DNA of 64,000 nt, from the NCBI GenBank assembly GCA_038253885.1, contig JBBSGP010000013.1:1-64000 (forward strand). Reading direction: 5' to 3'. Shown piece after piece: positions 1 through 8,435 of this stretch (positions are counted from its first letter, which is position 1; each line of letters starts with the position of its first letter). The notes beneath the pieces are model-generated. The model was not told where the DNA came from, made no database searches, and worked only from the letters and a program-made list of their open reading frames with translations. Both the position numbers and the translations under genes were made by a program. The stretch comes from JALZAQ01 sp038253885. Lineage in GTDB: Bacteria; Gemmatimonadota; Gemmatimonadetes; Gemmatimonadales; Gemmatimonadaceae.

Positions 1-138
1 CCCGATCTCATTGCTACCATCGAAGATTACCTCGAGCAATCCAACCAACACCCGCACGTCTTCGTCTGGACTGCCTCGGCAGACAGCATTCTGGCGAAGA
101 TCGCCAAATGTAAAGAAGCGTTGGACGCACTACACTAG
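1..138 (+). CDS. IS630-family transposase, C-terminal fragment (partial)
   Basis: Reading from base 1 in the first frame gives 45 residues and then TAG. The segment includes IEDYLEQSNQHPHVFVW and ASADSILAKIAKCKEALDAL, which resemble the conserved C-terminus of IS630-type transposases, just after the DDE catalytic core. The rest of the gene lies left of the window, so it cannot be judged whether the element is intact. The IS end should fall between 139 and 169, before the kinase stop, but I could not identify its inverted repeat. Moderately confident of the family. Confidence 0.65.
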   Translation, partial: PDLIATIEDYLEQSNQHPHVFVWTASADSILAKIAKCKEALDALH

Positions 139-169
139 CATCGAGTATCGATCATCGCTGAAGGAGGAC

Positions 170-1213
170 TCAGGCCCGCAGAAGCCGCGACATCCATCCC
201 CGTGTCCCGTTCTTGCGACCGGACGGAAATGCGGAGAAGGTCGTGAATGCGCCACTGGTGGAGCGAAGCTTGTAATTCGCCGGAAAGATCGTGGCGAGAT
301 GCTCCTGCAGACGGTCGGGCGAAGGGACGACAGCCTGGGTCTCGGCCCAGCGGTCCAGAGCCTTCCCCATCACAGCGGCGGTCGGCCGGCGCGACGGATC
401 ACGAGCGAGCGCCCGGCTCAGCACGTCCTCGAGGGGCGCCGGGATGTCGGGGACGATGTCGCGCACGTTGGGGAGCGGCCTCACCGTCACCTCGTCGATC
501 GCCAGCTCGGTGACATCCTCGGCGAACAGAGGCTGGAGTGAGAGCAGCTCGAAGAGCACGACGCCCATCGAGAAGACGTCGCTGCGGGCGTCGCAATCGA
601 GTGCCAGGATCTGCTCGGGGCTCATATAGTGCTTCTTGCCGATCATCATCGGTGTGCCGGCAGCTGGGTCCGCCGAGGTCGACGCCTTGGCGATCCCGAA
701 GTCGGCGAGCTTGATGTGCCCATCCCACGTCGCCATCACGTTACCGGGCGAAACGTCCCGGTGGACGATGTCCAGTCGGCGGCCGTCGGGTCCGATGAAG
801 TTGTGAGCGAAGTCGAGCGCGCGGCAGACGCGACTGGCGACGTAGGCGGCGATGGATGTGGGAATCGGGCGGCCTAGCTCACGGTGACGGTCGATGACCA
901 TCCGGAGCGTCGGCCCCTGGATGTACTCCATGGCAATGTAGTATTGCCCTTCGACCTCTCCGAGCTGATAGATCTGCACGATGTTTCCGTGCACGAGGTT
1001 GGCCGAGAGCTTGGCCTCGTCGATGAAGAGCCGGAGCCACTGCGTCACCCGACCATACCGCGGATGGATGACCTTGAGGGCGACGCGCTTGGCGAAGCCG
1101 GCCGGGCCGAGCAGCTCGGCCTCGTAGACCGTCGCCATACCCCCGTTCGCAATCTTGCGAACGAGACGATACGCGCCGGAGTATTCGAGGGTGTGATCGC
1201 CGTTCTGTGTCAT
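170..1213 (-). CDS. serine/threonine protein kinase
   Basis: A 347-residue Hanks-type kinase. Visible elements are a glycine-rich loop (KIANGGMATVYEAE, residues 20-33), the ATP-binding Lys47 (VALKV), a helix C Glu near 66, the catalytic loop HRDVSPGN (151-158) and DFG (171-173), with an APE-like MSPEQ segment. The HRDVSP variant is common in myxobacterial and Gemmatimonadota kinases. About 60 residues follow the kinase domain with no membrane helix, so it is probably cytosolic. It is transcribed away from the FNR-like gene; the 55-nt spacer contains a perfect palindrome. The first ATG upstream of the chosen start (on the A-run) is followed at once by TAA. An IS630 end lies about 30 nt past its stop. 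Substrates are unknown. Confidence 0.93.
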   Translation of the reverse strand: MTQNGDHTLEYSGAYRLVRKIANGGMATVYEAELLGPAGFAKRVALKVIHPRYGRVTQWLRLFIDEAKLSANLVHGNIVQIYQLGEVEGQYYIAMEYIQGPTLRMVIDRHRELGRPIPTSIAAYVASRVCRALDFAHNFIGPDGRRLDIVHRDVSPGNVMATWDGHIKLADFGIAKASTSADPAAGTPMMIGKKHYMSPEQILALDCDARSDVFSMGVVLFELLSLQPLFAEDVTELAIDEVTVRPLPNVRDIVPDIPAPLEDVLSRALARDPSRRPTAAVMGKALDRWAETQAVVPSPDRLQEHLATIFPANYKLRSTSGAFTTFSAFPSGRKNGTRGWMSRLLRA

Positions 1214-1227
1214 TACATTTTTTCCGA

Positions 1228-1245
1228 GCCGGACATCCGTCCGGC
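1228..1245. promoter_or_regulatory. inverted repeat in divergent intergenic region
   Basis: GCCGGAC-ATCC-GTCCGGC is a perfect 7-bp inverted repeat with a 4-nt centre, placed midway in the 55-nt spacer between the divergent kinase and FNR genes. A T6 run (1218-1223) separates it from the kinase start. It could be a shared operator or an RNA hairpin in either leader. A role in regulation is inferred from position only. Confidence 0.4.
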
Positions 1246-1268
1246 AGGTTTCCGTTCACCACGCGCTC

Positions 1269-2285
1269 ATGCCGCACGACCTCACGGACATCACCATCAT
1301 CGGCGGAGGACCCACCGGGCTCTTCGCTTCCTTCTATGCCGGCATGCGGGGTGTTCGATCCCGCATCGTCGATGCGCTCCCCGAGCTCGGCGGCCAGCTG
1401 ACAGCGCTGTACCCGGAGAAATTCATCTTCGACGTCGGCGGCTTTCCCAAGATTCTCGCCAAGGACCTCGTGCGCGGTCTGGCCGAGCAGGCCGCCCAGT
1501 TCACGCCCGAGATTCATCTCAGCGAGCGCGTCATCGCTCTGGAAGAGGACGACGGAGTGTTCACTCTGGTGACGGAACGGGAGCGACTGCAGAGCCGGGC
1601 CCTGCTCATCGCCGCCGGAATCGGGGCGTTCACCCCCCGCCGGCTGCCGCAACCCACTGCCCAGCCCTGGTATGACCGTGGGATCTTCGACCGGGTCACG
1701 AACCCCGAGAGGTTTCGCGGGCAGCGGGTGCTCATCATCGGAGGCGGCGACTCGGCCTTCGACTGGACCCACCAGCTTCTGGACCGGGCCTCGCATGTGA
1801 CGCTCGTGCATCGGAGCGACCGCTACCGCGCCCATGGGGCCACCGTGGCCGCGGTCAGCGACGCCGCGGCCGCCGGCCGGGCGAAGCTTCTCCCCTTCCA
1901 CGAGCTTCATGAGGTGCACGGAGAGGGGGACACGATCACCGGCGTGACGCTCCGGGACGTGAAGGCCAAGTCGCTGGCGCGGCACGAGTGCGATGTCATC
2001 CTGCCGATGCTCGGCTTCGTCAGCGACATGGGCGTCATCGCGGAGTGGGGACTCGACATCCAGAACGATGAGATCGCCGTGACCAGCACCATGGAGACCG
2101 GTCGCGCCGGCATCTACGCCGCGGGCGACGTGACGAGCTACCCGGGAAAGCTCAAGCTGATCGCCACCGGATTCGCCGAGGCGGCCACGGCGGTGAACCA
2201 GGCGGTGCACTGGATCTACCCCGAGAAGAAGGTCAATCCCGGGCACAGCTCCAACATGGCCGTATTCGGGCAGAAGGACGATTAG
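1269..2285 (+). CDS. NAD(P)/FAD-dependent oxidoreductase, ferredoxin-NADP reductase type 2 (thioredoxin-reductase-like)
   Basis: A 338-residue flavoprotein. The N-terminal FAD-binding Rossmann motif GGGPTG lies near residues 11-16, and the central NADPH-binding motif GGGDSAFDW near 157-165. A C-terminal FAD segment reads GIYAAGDVTSY. Thioredoxin reductase itself carries a redox CxxC between the two nucleotide-binding motifs; none is present here. That absence points to the YumC-like ferredoxin/flavodoxin-NADP+ reductases, which pass electrons between NADPH and ferredoxin in the cytosol. The length is typical. The chosen ATG lies directly before the beta strand leading into GGGPTG. Confidence 0.88.
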   Translation: MPHDLTDITIIGGGPTGLFASFYAGMRGVRSRIVDALPELGGQLTALYPEKFIFDVGGFPKILAKDLVRGLAEQAAQFTPEIHLSERVIALEEDDGVFTLVTERERLQSRALLIAAGIGAFTPRRLPQPTAQPWYDRGIFDRVTNPERFRGQRVLIIGGGDSAFDWTHQLLDRASHVTLVHRSDRYRAHGATVAAVSDAAAAGRAKLLPFHELHEVHGEGDTITGVTLRDVKAKSLARHECDVILPMLGFVSDMGVIAEWGLDIQNDEIAVTSTMETGRAGIYAAGDVTSYPGKLKLIATGFAEAATAVNQAVHWIYPEKKVNPGHSSNMAVFGQKDD

Positions 2286-2293
2286 TCGCGCAC

Positions 2294-2341
2294 TTGACGC
2301 CTCCGGCCGCGCCCCCTAGTGTAGCCTAAGGTTCTTAGGCT
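2294..2341 (+). promoter_or_regulatory. padR promoter with palindromic operator
   Basis: A -35-like TTGACG (2294-2299) and a weak -10-like TAGTGT (2317-2322) are separated by 17 nt. Directly after the -10 is a perfect palindrome AGCCTAAG-GTT-CTTAGGCT (2323-2341). An operator overlapping the transcription start is what autorepression by the PadR protein encoded 21 nt downstream would need. The palindrome is seen directly; the function is inferred. Confidence 0.55.
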
Positions 2342-2362
2342 CTACTCTCCGCCGGGGATCGC

Positions 2363-2707
2363 ATGCCGACGTCCGAGGATCTCGACCTGCTGCGGGGCAC
2401 GCTCGACCTGCTCGTGCTGAGGACGCTGTCGTGGGGGCCTGCCCACGGTCTGGCCGTGCTGCGGTGGATCGAGCGGGTGACGGAGAATCGCCTCCAGATC
2501 GAGGAAGGAGCGCTGTATCCAGCGCTCCACCGGCTGGAGGAGAAGGGGTGGCTGGCGGCCGACTGGGGATTCACCGAGCAGAACCGTAAGGCGAAGTTCT
2601 ATCGCCTGACCGCTCGTGGCCGGCGCCAGCTCACCGCCGAGCTCTCGAAGTGGTCCCGATACACGCATGCGGTGGGTCTGCTTCTCGCGGCCGACGGCTC
2701 GCGATGA
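2363..2707 (+). CDS. PadR-family transcriptional regulator
   Basis: A 114-residue winged-helix regulator. The PadR signature is clear: LRGTLDLLVLRTL at the N-terminus, HGLAVLRWIER, then EEGALYPALHRLEEKGWL (recognition helix and wing) and KFYRLTARGRRQL. It has only a short tail after the wing, as in the small PadR subgroup found beside ADOP permeases in Acidobacteria and Gemmatimonadota. Its stop overlaps the start of the permease gene (ATGA), so the two are translationally coupled. It probably represses its own operon through the palindrome just upstream. The inducer is unknown. Confidence 0.92.
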   Translation: MPTSEDLDLLRGTLDLLVLRTLSWGPAHGLAVLRWIERVTENRLQIEEGALYPALHRLEEKGWLAADWGFTEQNRKAKFYRLTARGRRQLTAELSKWSRYTHAVGLLLAADGSR

Positions 2708-5421
2708 GCACGGACCCTGATACTCCGCTCCGGCGCGTCTTCCGCCTCCCCGCCGCCCGCAGCCGGGTACGCGACAGCGTGGATGCCGAGTTCCGCTTCC
2801 ACCTCGAGGGACGGGTCGATGAGCTGATCGCGCAGGGACTCTCCCCTCGGGAGGCCGAGCGTGAGGCGTGGCGGCGCTTCGGCGATCTCGACGACTATCG
2901 CCGGCAGGCGTGTTCCATCGACGAACACATCATCAGGGAGCAGCGACGTATGGATCTCTTCGATACGCTGGTCCGCGAGAGCCGGCAGGCGCTTCGGTCG
3001 CTCTCTCGCAACCCCGGCTTCACCCTGATCGCTCTCCTCACTCTCGCCATCGGTATCGGAGCCACGGCCGCGATCTTCACTCTTCTCGATGCGGTGGTGC
3101 TCGAGCCGCTGCCCTACGCGCATGCCGACCGTCTGGTGACCCTCACATCGCCCGTGCCGGGCGTGAAGCCGGATGCGCGGTGGAACCTCGCCACCGGCGA
3201 GTTTTTCTACTTTCGCAAGAACAGTCGCAGCTTCGACGCGCTGGGCTTGTGGATTGCGACGCCGGTGACCGTCATGGGTGACGGCCGCGGACAGCATGCG
3301 GAGCGCGCGATGACCGCATTGGTGAGCGCGTCCCTCTTCGACGTGCTCGGCCTTCATCCCGCGCTCGGCCACCTGTTCACCGCCGCTGACAACGTGCCGA
3401 GGGATCCCGGTGGGGTCGTGCTCGCTCACGACTACTGGGTGCGACGCTTCGGAAGCGATCCCTCCGTTGTCGGTCGCAGCATCGACATCGGTGGAGCGCA
3501 GGTGACGGTGGCCGGGGTGCTCTCTTCCGGCGCTGGGCTGCCGGATCTCCACATCGATCTCTGGGCGCCTCTGCACATGGATCCGGCCGAGGAGGCGCAC
3601 AACCAGCACACCTATCACGCCATCGGTCGCCTGAAGCCGGGCGTCACGGCGCAACGGGCCCAGGCCGAGCTCGCACCGCTCACCGCGCGGCTGCCCGAAG
3701 CTCTGCCGAGCGCCTACAGCGCGTCGTTCATGAAGGGCACCGGCTTCTCCACCGCTGTGACCCCGTTGCGCGACGCCCTGGTCGGCGAGCCGGTAGCGCG
3801 TGCTCTCTGGATTCTCTTCTCCTCGGTCGCGCTGGTGCTCCTGATCGCCGTCGCCAACGTCGCCAACCTGTTTCTCGTGCGGATCGATGCGCACCGGCGT
3901 GAGATGGCGGTGCGGGGGGCACTGGGCGCCAGCCGCCTGCATCTGGCGCTGCATTCGCTCGCCGAGAGTATGCTGCTCTGCTCGCTCGCGGGACTCTGCG
4001 CGGTCGGGGTCGCCTACGCGATGCTGGGAGCCATGCTGAGACTGGCGCCCCACGACCTTCCGCGCCTGGCCGAGATCCACATCGGCTGGCCGTCGATCCT
4101 CTTCACCGCCGCGCTGTCGCTCGGCGCCGGCGCTGTCTTCGGTCTGCTCCCCCTCGCGCACAGCAGCATGGACGTCGGCGCTCTGCGCGACGGATCGCGC
4201 GGTATGACGCCATCGCGCCACCGGCGTGCCGTCCGCAGCGCGCTGGTGACCGCCCAGGTCAGCCTCGCCCTCGTTCTGCTCGCCGCGGCCGGTCTGATGC
4301 TGAGAAGCTTTCAGCGGCTGCGCGAGGTGCAGCCCGGCTTCGATCCCCGGGGCGTCGTCACCATGTCTGTGGCCCTGCCCTACAATCGCTATGACAAGTA
4401 CGAGAGCGTGAACGCGTTCTACGAGCAGCTCGCCGCGCAGCTCCGGTCACTTCCCGGAGTGACCGCCGTCGGGATGACCCAGGTCCTTCCCCTCGATGGC
4501 CATGACGGATGCAGCTCGGTGTTCACCGACACTCCTCCGACGAGCAGCTCGGAGAGGGCGGCATGCGTGCCGGAGGGACAGGTCACGCCCGGGTACTTCG
4601 AGGCCATGGGCATCCCGGTGCAGGGTCACATCCCCGATTGGCTCGAGAATGATGCGCGAACCGGCGGGGTGGTCGTCAGCCGCGCCCTGGCGCAACGGTT
4701 CTGGCCCGGAGAGAGCGCGATCGGCAAGGGGATCAAGGGGAATGGCGGTCAGCCACCGTTCTATCACATCGTCGGGATCGCCGGAGACGTGCGCGCGGAA
4801 GGACTCGACAGACCGGCGGTCGAGATGGTCTACTTTCCGATGCTGCCGATACCGGGAGCGTTCCTCTGGAGCCCGCCCAACCAGATGACGATCGCCGTGC
4901 GCACGCGCGGGGTCGAGCCGACGTCGCTCACTCCCGCGATCCGCGCCAGGCTCGCGGAGATCGATCCCCAGATCCCGCTCGCCGACGTCGAAGCAATGGA
5001 AGTGCTGGTGTCGCGATCCATGGCGCGCACCTCGTTCACCATGCTGCTGCTGGGCATCGCGGGAGCGATGGCGCTCCTGCTCAGCGCGGTCGGCATCTAC
5101 GGTGTCATCTCCTATCTGGTGGGCCAGCGCCACACCGAGATCGGAATCCGCATGGCGCTCGGTGCCCGCGTGTCGCAGGTTAGCGCGCAGATCGTGAAGG
5201 AGTCGCTTCGAATGGCGGCGCTGGGGGTGCTGGTGGGCGTCTTCGCCGCCGTCGCGCTCATGCGGGTTCTGGGCTCGCTGCTCTTTGCCGTCAGCCCCAC
5301 GGACCCGGTCTCCCTCGGGAGTGCAGCCGCATTGCTACTCGCGATCGCTCTGGCGGCGAGCTACGCGCCGGCACGGCGCGCGGCACGCGTGGATCCGGCC
5401 CAGGCTCTCCGGTCCGACTGA
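2704..5421 (+). CDS. ADOP-type ABC permease (MacB/FtsX-like, duplicated)
   Basis: About 905 residues. The N-terminal segment (DAEFRFHLEGRVDELIAQG, then EAWRRFGDLDDYRRQ) is the hallmark of acidobacterial duplicated orphan permeases. Two MacB/FtsX-like halves follow. Each has a helix, a large extracytoplasmic domain and three helices: first half with NPGFTLIALLTLAIGIGA and ALVLLIAVANVANLFLVR, second half with VSLALVLLAAAGLMLRS and the C-terminal AVGIYGVISYLVGQR. No ATPase lies nearby, as is usual for this orphan family. An upstream in-frame start at 2650 exists, but the ATG at 2704 overlaps the padR stop and is preferred. The transported substrate is unknown. Confidence 0.9.
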   Translation: MSTDPDTPLRRVFRLPAARSRVRDSVDAEFRFHLEGRVDELIAQGLSPREAEREAWRRFGDLDDYRRQACSIDEHIIREQRRMDLFDTLVRESRQALRSLSRNPGFTLIALLTLAIGIGATAAIFTLLDAVVLEPLPYAHADRLVTLTSPVPGVKPDARWNLATGEFFYFRKNSRSFDALGLWIATPVTVMGDGRGQHAERAMTALVSASLFDVLGLHPALGHLFTAADNVPRDPGGVVLAHDYWVRRFGSDPSVVGRSIDIGGAQVTVAGVLSSGAGLPDLHIDLWAPLHMDPAEEAHNQHTYHAIGRLKPGVTAQRAQAELAPLTARLPEALPSAYSASFMKGTGFSTAVTPLRDALVGEPVARALWILFSSVALVLLIAVANVANLFLVRIDAHRREMAVRGALGASRLHLALHSLAESMLLCSLAGLCAVGVAYAMLGAMLRLAPHDLPRLAEIHIGWPSILFTAALSLGAGAVFGLLPLAHSSMDVGALRDGSRGMTPSRHRRAVRSALVTAQVSLALVLLAAAGLMLRSFQRLREVQPGFDPRGVVTMSVALPYNRYDKYESVNAFYEQLAAQLRSLPGVTAVGMTQVLPLDGHDGCSSVFTDTPPTSSSERAACVPEGQVTPGYFEAMGIPVQGHIPDWLENDARTGGVVVSRALAQRFWPGESAIGKGIKGNGGQPPFYHIVGIAGDVRAEGLDRPAVEMVYFPMLPIPGAFLWSPPNQMTIAVRTRGVEPTSLTPAIRARLAEIDPQIPLADVEAMEVLVSRSMARTSFTMLLLGIAGAMALLLSAVGIYGVISYLVGQRHTEIGIRMALGARVSQVSAQIVKESLRMAALGVLVGVFAAVALMRVLGSLLFAVSPTDPVSLGSAAALLLAIALAASYAPARRAARVDPAQALRSD

Positions 5422-5472
5422 GAGGGACGAAGACGGACACGGGCGCACGCCATCGACTCTCGATCCCGCCCG

Positions 5473-6393
5473 CTAGTCGTACGCCACGCGAGGATCACTC
5501 GCCGCATAGGCGAGATCGGTCAGCAGATTCACGAGCACGAACACCACGCTCATGAACAGGATCGCGCCCTGGATCGCCGGGAGGTCGCGCCGCGAGATCG
5601 CGTTGACAACGTAACGGCCCAGCCCGGGCCACCCGAACACCGTCTCCGTCAGAATGCTCCCGGTGAGATAGTAGCCGAAATCCAGGCCGAGGACGGTGAT
5701 CACCGGGATGAGCGCATTGCGCAGAGCGTGGCGCAACAACACCACGCGCTCGCCCACTCCCTTGGCGCGTGCCGTGCGCACGTAATCGGCCCCGAGCACC
5801 TCGAGCATTGCCGAGCGTGTCATCCGCGCGAGGAAGGCAATGGACCGCGATCCGAGAGCCACCGCGGGGAGGATGAGATACTGTGGTTTCCCGTATCCGG
5901 AGGCCGGCAGCCACCTCAACACCACCGCGAAGACGAAGATGAGGATGATCCCGACCCAGTAAACGGGGAACGAGACGCCGAGGTACGCGAATCCAAGCGA
6001 CAGGCGGTCCACCCATCCACCGGGCCGCCGGGCCGCGAGGACGCCCAGGGTGATTCCCGTGAGCGATGCCAGAAGCATCGCGGCGGCCGCGAGCTGGAGG
6101 GTCTTCGGGAATCGCTCGCGGATGTCCTGCGCGATCGGCCGATTGGTGATGTAGGACCGCCCGAGATCGCCGCGCAGCACGCCACCGGCGTAGAACGCGA
6201 ATTGACGGCCCAGCGGCTCGTCGAGATGAAGCTCGCCACGCAGGCGGGCGATCGTTGCGGAATCGGCGCGCTCTCCCACCATCTCCATCACCGGATCGCC
6301 CGGCGCCACGTAGAGGAGCAGAAAAGTGACGACCAGCACGCCCGCCAGCGTCGGGATCGCGAGCAGGATGCGGCGGGCGAGGAAGGGGAGCAC
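5473..6393 (-). CDS. ABC transporter permease, DppB/OppB family
   Basis: An inner-membrane permease of about 306 residues with six predicted helices. It begins RRILLAIPTLAGVLVVTFLLL, which matches the first helix of DppB-type subunits, followed by APGDPV. The EAA-like loop is DYVRTARAKGVGERVVLLRHALRNALIPV. A GTG at 6393, 20 nt after the upstream stop, is the likely start because homologous sequence begins there; the longer reading from 6489 overlaps the binding-protein gene by 76 nt and adds low-complexity residues. It should pair with the binding protein upstream. No DppC, DppD or DppF partner follows, since the next gene converges from the other strand. Confidence 0.88.
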   Translation of the reverse strand: MLPFLARRILLAIPTLAGVLVVTFLLLYVAPGDPVMEMVGERADSATIARLRGELHLDEPLGRQFAFYAGGVLRGDLGRSYITNRPIAQDIRERFPKTLQLAAAAMLLASLTGITLGVLAARRPGGWVDRLSLGFAYLGVSFPVYWVGIILIFVFAVVLRWLPASGYGKPQYLILPAVALGSRSIAFLARMTRSAMLEVLGADYVRTARAKGVGERVVLLRHALRNALIPVITVLGLDFGYYLTGSILTETVFGWPGLGRYVVNAISRRDLPAIQGAILFMSVVFVLVNLLTDLAYAASDPRVAYD

Positions 6394-6413
6394 GGCCGGT
6401 GGGGGACGGGCGG

Positions 6414-7979
6414 TCAGCGCCGGCTGATGCTGACGCCCGTCATTCGCTGTCCGTTGAAGATGGCCGGCACGTGGAATCCTTTCACCCACGGCTGTACCGC
6501 GTCGAGCTCGTTGTAGAAGAACAGATAGAGCATCGGGGCATCGGCGAACGCGAGGGAGTCCGCCTGCCGGTAGAGCGTCGCGCGCGTTTTCTGGTCCTGC
6601 TCGCCGTGCGAGCGGGCGACGAGCGAGTCCACGAGAGCGTTCGAGTAGAAGGAGATGTTCCCTCCGGGCCCGAAGCTCGACGTGGTGAGGAGGGGCGAGA
6701 GAAAGCTCTCCGCATCCGGGTAATCAGCCCACCAGTCTTTGAGGATGAGATCGGCCTGGCCCTTCCGCGCCGCTTCGCGCGCCGAGGCGGCGTCGCGCTG
6801 CACGATCTTGGCGCGGATGTTCGCGGCCGCGAGATAGCTCTGGATCGCCTGCCCGACGCGGGCAAACGTCGGGTCGGTGGAGTGCCAGAGCTCGATGTCG
6901 ATCCCGTTCGGGAATCCCGCTTCGGTGAGCAGACGTCTGGCCGCCGCGGCGTCGTACGCGTACGGCCGGCGCCCCCCATCGAATCCCTCCAGGGACGGTG
7001 GGATCACGCCGGCGGCGAGCGTACCGCGGCCGGCGATGAGCTGCCGGAGAATCGTCCCGGCGTCCACGGCATGATTGATCGCGCGGCGAACACGCGCGTC
7101 CCGCAGTGGCCCGCGCGTGGTGTTCAGGCCGACGTACCAGAGCCGAAGCGCCGGCGCGGACTCGAGCATCCCCTTCTTCTCATCGGTTCGCTCCCAGTTT
7201 CGCGTCTCCGACTCCGGGATGTAGAGCAGGTCCACGTTGCCGCTCTCGAACTCCGCGACCGCCGTGCTCGGCTCGGGGATGATGCGCGTCATCAGCGAGT
7301 CCACCTGTGGAGGTCCGCCGAAATAGCTCTCGTTTCGCGCGTAGAGAACGTAGTCGTCGTGCTTCCACTCGACGAGCTTCCATGGTCCGGTGCCGATCGG
7401 GTGCTGGCCGAACTCCTGACCCGCGGAGTCGGGCACGATGGAGGCCACTGGCATCGCGAGAAGCTTGGGGAAGATGGACAGCGCCGCGTCGAGAGTGATG
7501 CGCACGGTACTATCGTCCACGATCTGGATTCCGGCGATCGTGCGAGTTTTCCCCGCCGCGTAGGCGCGCGCGCCAGCGATCGGATAGAGCGGTTCGCCTC
7601 GTCCCCCATGAACGGCGGGATCGAGAACACGCTGGAAGCTCGCGACGACCTGGGCGGCGTGGAATGGACGCCCGTCGTGGAAGCGCACGCCCTGCCGCAG
7701 GCGGAAAGTGTAGACGCGACCGTCCGCGGACACGTCCCAGTGGGTGGCCAGTCCGGGCTCGACGCGCGCGTCGGCGGTGAAGCGCGTCAGGCCATCGAAC
7801 AGATAAGCGACCGCGCGGCCTGTCGGAACATCGGTGGAGAGCGCGGGATCGAGCGAGCGCGGATCGTATCGGTCGCGCGAATCGACGAGCGTTCGGCGCT
7901 GCGGCCCCGACTGGCCACCGCGACACGCCGCGGCGAGAAGAAGCGCCGTGAGCAGCGCGGGGAGGGTGCGTCGTCGCAT
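6414..7979 (-). CDS. ABC transporter substrate-binding lipoprotein, family 5 (peptide/nickel type)
   Basis: A 521-residue family 5 solute-binding protein. A lipoprotein signal (hydrophobic run to LAAAC, Cys19) indicates anchoring outside the inner membrane. Family features include SLDPALSTD near the N-terminus, VYTFRLRQGVRFHDGRPF and GTGPWKLVEWKHDDYVLYARNESYF. Such proteins bind oligopeptides or similar ligands and deliver them to a DppB/DppC permease. The DppB-type gene follows directly. A promoter-like TTGACG-17-TAAGTT lies upstream. The ligand cannot be told from sequence. Confidence 0.92.
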   Translation of the reverse strand: MRRRTLPALLTALLLAAACRGGQSGPQRRTLVDSRDRYDPRSLDPALSTDVPTGRAVAYLFDGLTRFTADARVEPGLATHWDVSADGRVYTFRLRQGVRFHDGRPFHAAQVVASFQRVLDPAVHGGRGEPLYPIAGARAYAAGKTRTIAGIQIVDDSTVRITLDAALSIFPKLLAMPVASIVPDSAGQEFGQHPIGTGPWKLVEWKHDDYVLYARNESYFGGPPQVDSLMTRIIPEPSTAVAEFESGNVDLLYIPESETRNWERTDEKKGMLESAPALRLWYVGLNTTRGPLRDARVRRAINHAVDAGTILRQLIAGRGTLAAGVIPPSLEGFDGGRRPYAYDAAAARRLLTEAGFPNGIDIELWHSTDPTFARVGQAIQSYLAAANIRAKIVQRDAASAREAARKGQADLILKDWWADYPDAESFLSPLLTTSSFGPGGNISFYSNALVDSLVARSHGEQDQKTRATLYRQADSLAFADAPMLYLFFYNELDAVQPWVKGFHVPAIFNGQRMTGVSISRR

Positions 7980-8014
7980 GGGGAAACTGATTGACTTCCA
8001 CTGCGGAGCGGGTG

Positions 8015-8043
8015 AACTTACCGGGCCGTAAGCAGCGCGTCAA
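8015..8043 (-). promoter_or_regulatory. sigma70-like promoter for the peptide-binding protein gene
   Basis: On the minus strand TTGACG (8043-8038) and TAAGTT (8020-8015) are spaced by exactly 17 nt, placing the start site near 8008 and leaving a short leader before the ATG at 7979. The -35 is a good match, the -10 a partial one. Confidence 0.45.
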
Positions 8044-8204
8044 TCGAGGGTTACGCCATTCATCCCGCCGCAGCTCCCTCGTCTCGAACGGCTCGCGACC
8101 CGCGGCACCAAGCCGCCGCTGCCGGGGTAGCAGCAATAGCCAGGCACACGTCACACCGCCACGCGCCCCTCGTCCCTGGGGCGATGTTCACATCGAGGTC
8201 GAGC

Positions 8205-8435
8205 ATGCCCACAGCGCTGCGCCGCCCGCCAGCACCGGGGAGCGCGTACGTCTATCGACGTCCGCTCGTTTTCCGGGAGTTGTTGCCGGCGATCGCGGCC
8301 GGCGCCGGTGCGGGACTCTTCGCCTTCTACATCGCCCGCCTTCTTCTCGAGCGCACTCCGCTCGACCGATCGCCGGCCACGCGACACGCGCCATCCGTCG
8401 GCGCTCGCAGTCCGACGCGCGGCACGCGCGGGTGA
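8205..8435 (+). CDS. small single-pass membrane protein upstream of BamA-like gene
   Basis: About 76 residues. A tyrosine- and arginine-rich start (GSAYVYRRPLVFRELLP) is followed by one hydrophobic helix AIAAGAGAGLFAFYIARLLL and a short charged tail. The stop overlaps the next start in a TGATG arrangement, so it is translationally coupled to the BamA-like gene. An alternative start at 8184 adds seven residues. No family was recognised. The coupling suggests a small partner of outer-membrane assembly, but this is inference; a chance ORF cannot be excluded. Confidence 0.5.
   Translation: MPTALRRPPAPGSAYVYRRPLVFRELLPAIAAGAGAGLFAFYIARLLLERTPLDRSPATRHAPSVGARSPTRGTRG

Noticed and set aside
2599..4221. 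540-residue minus-strand open frame
   Set aside because: It lies entirely antisense to the ADOP permease; composition is charged and Arg/His-rich, as expected of a shadow frame at high GC.
6399..7994. 531-residue plus-strand open frame
   Set aside because: Antisense to the peptide-binding lipoprotein, whose lipobox and family motifs are clear.
8044..8183. Possible small gene or RNA upstream of the BamA-like cluster
   Set aside because: No conserved motif, start with ribosome-binding site, or stable hairpin was found.
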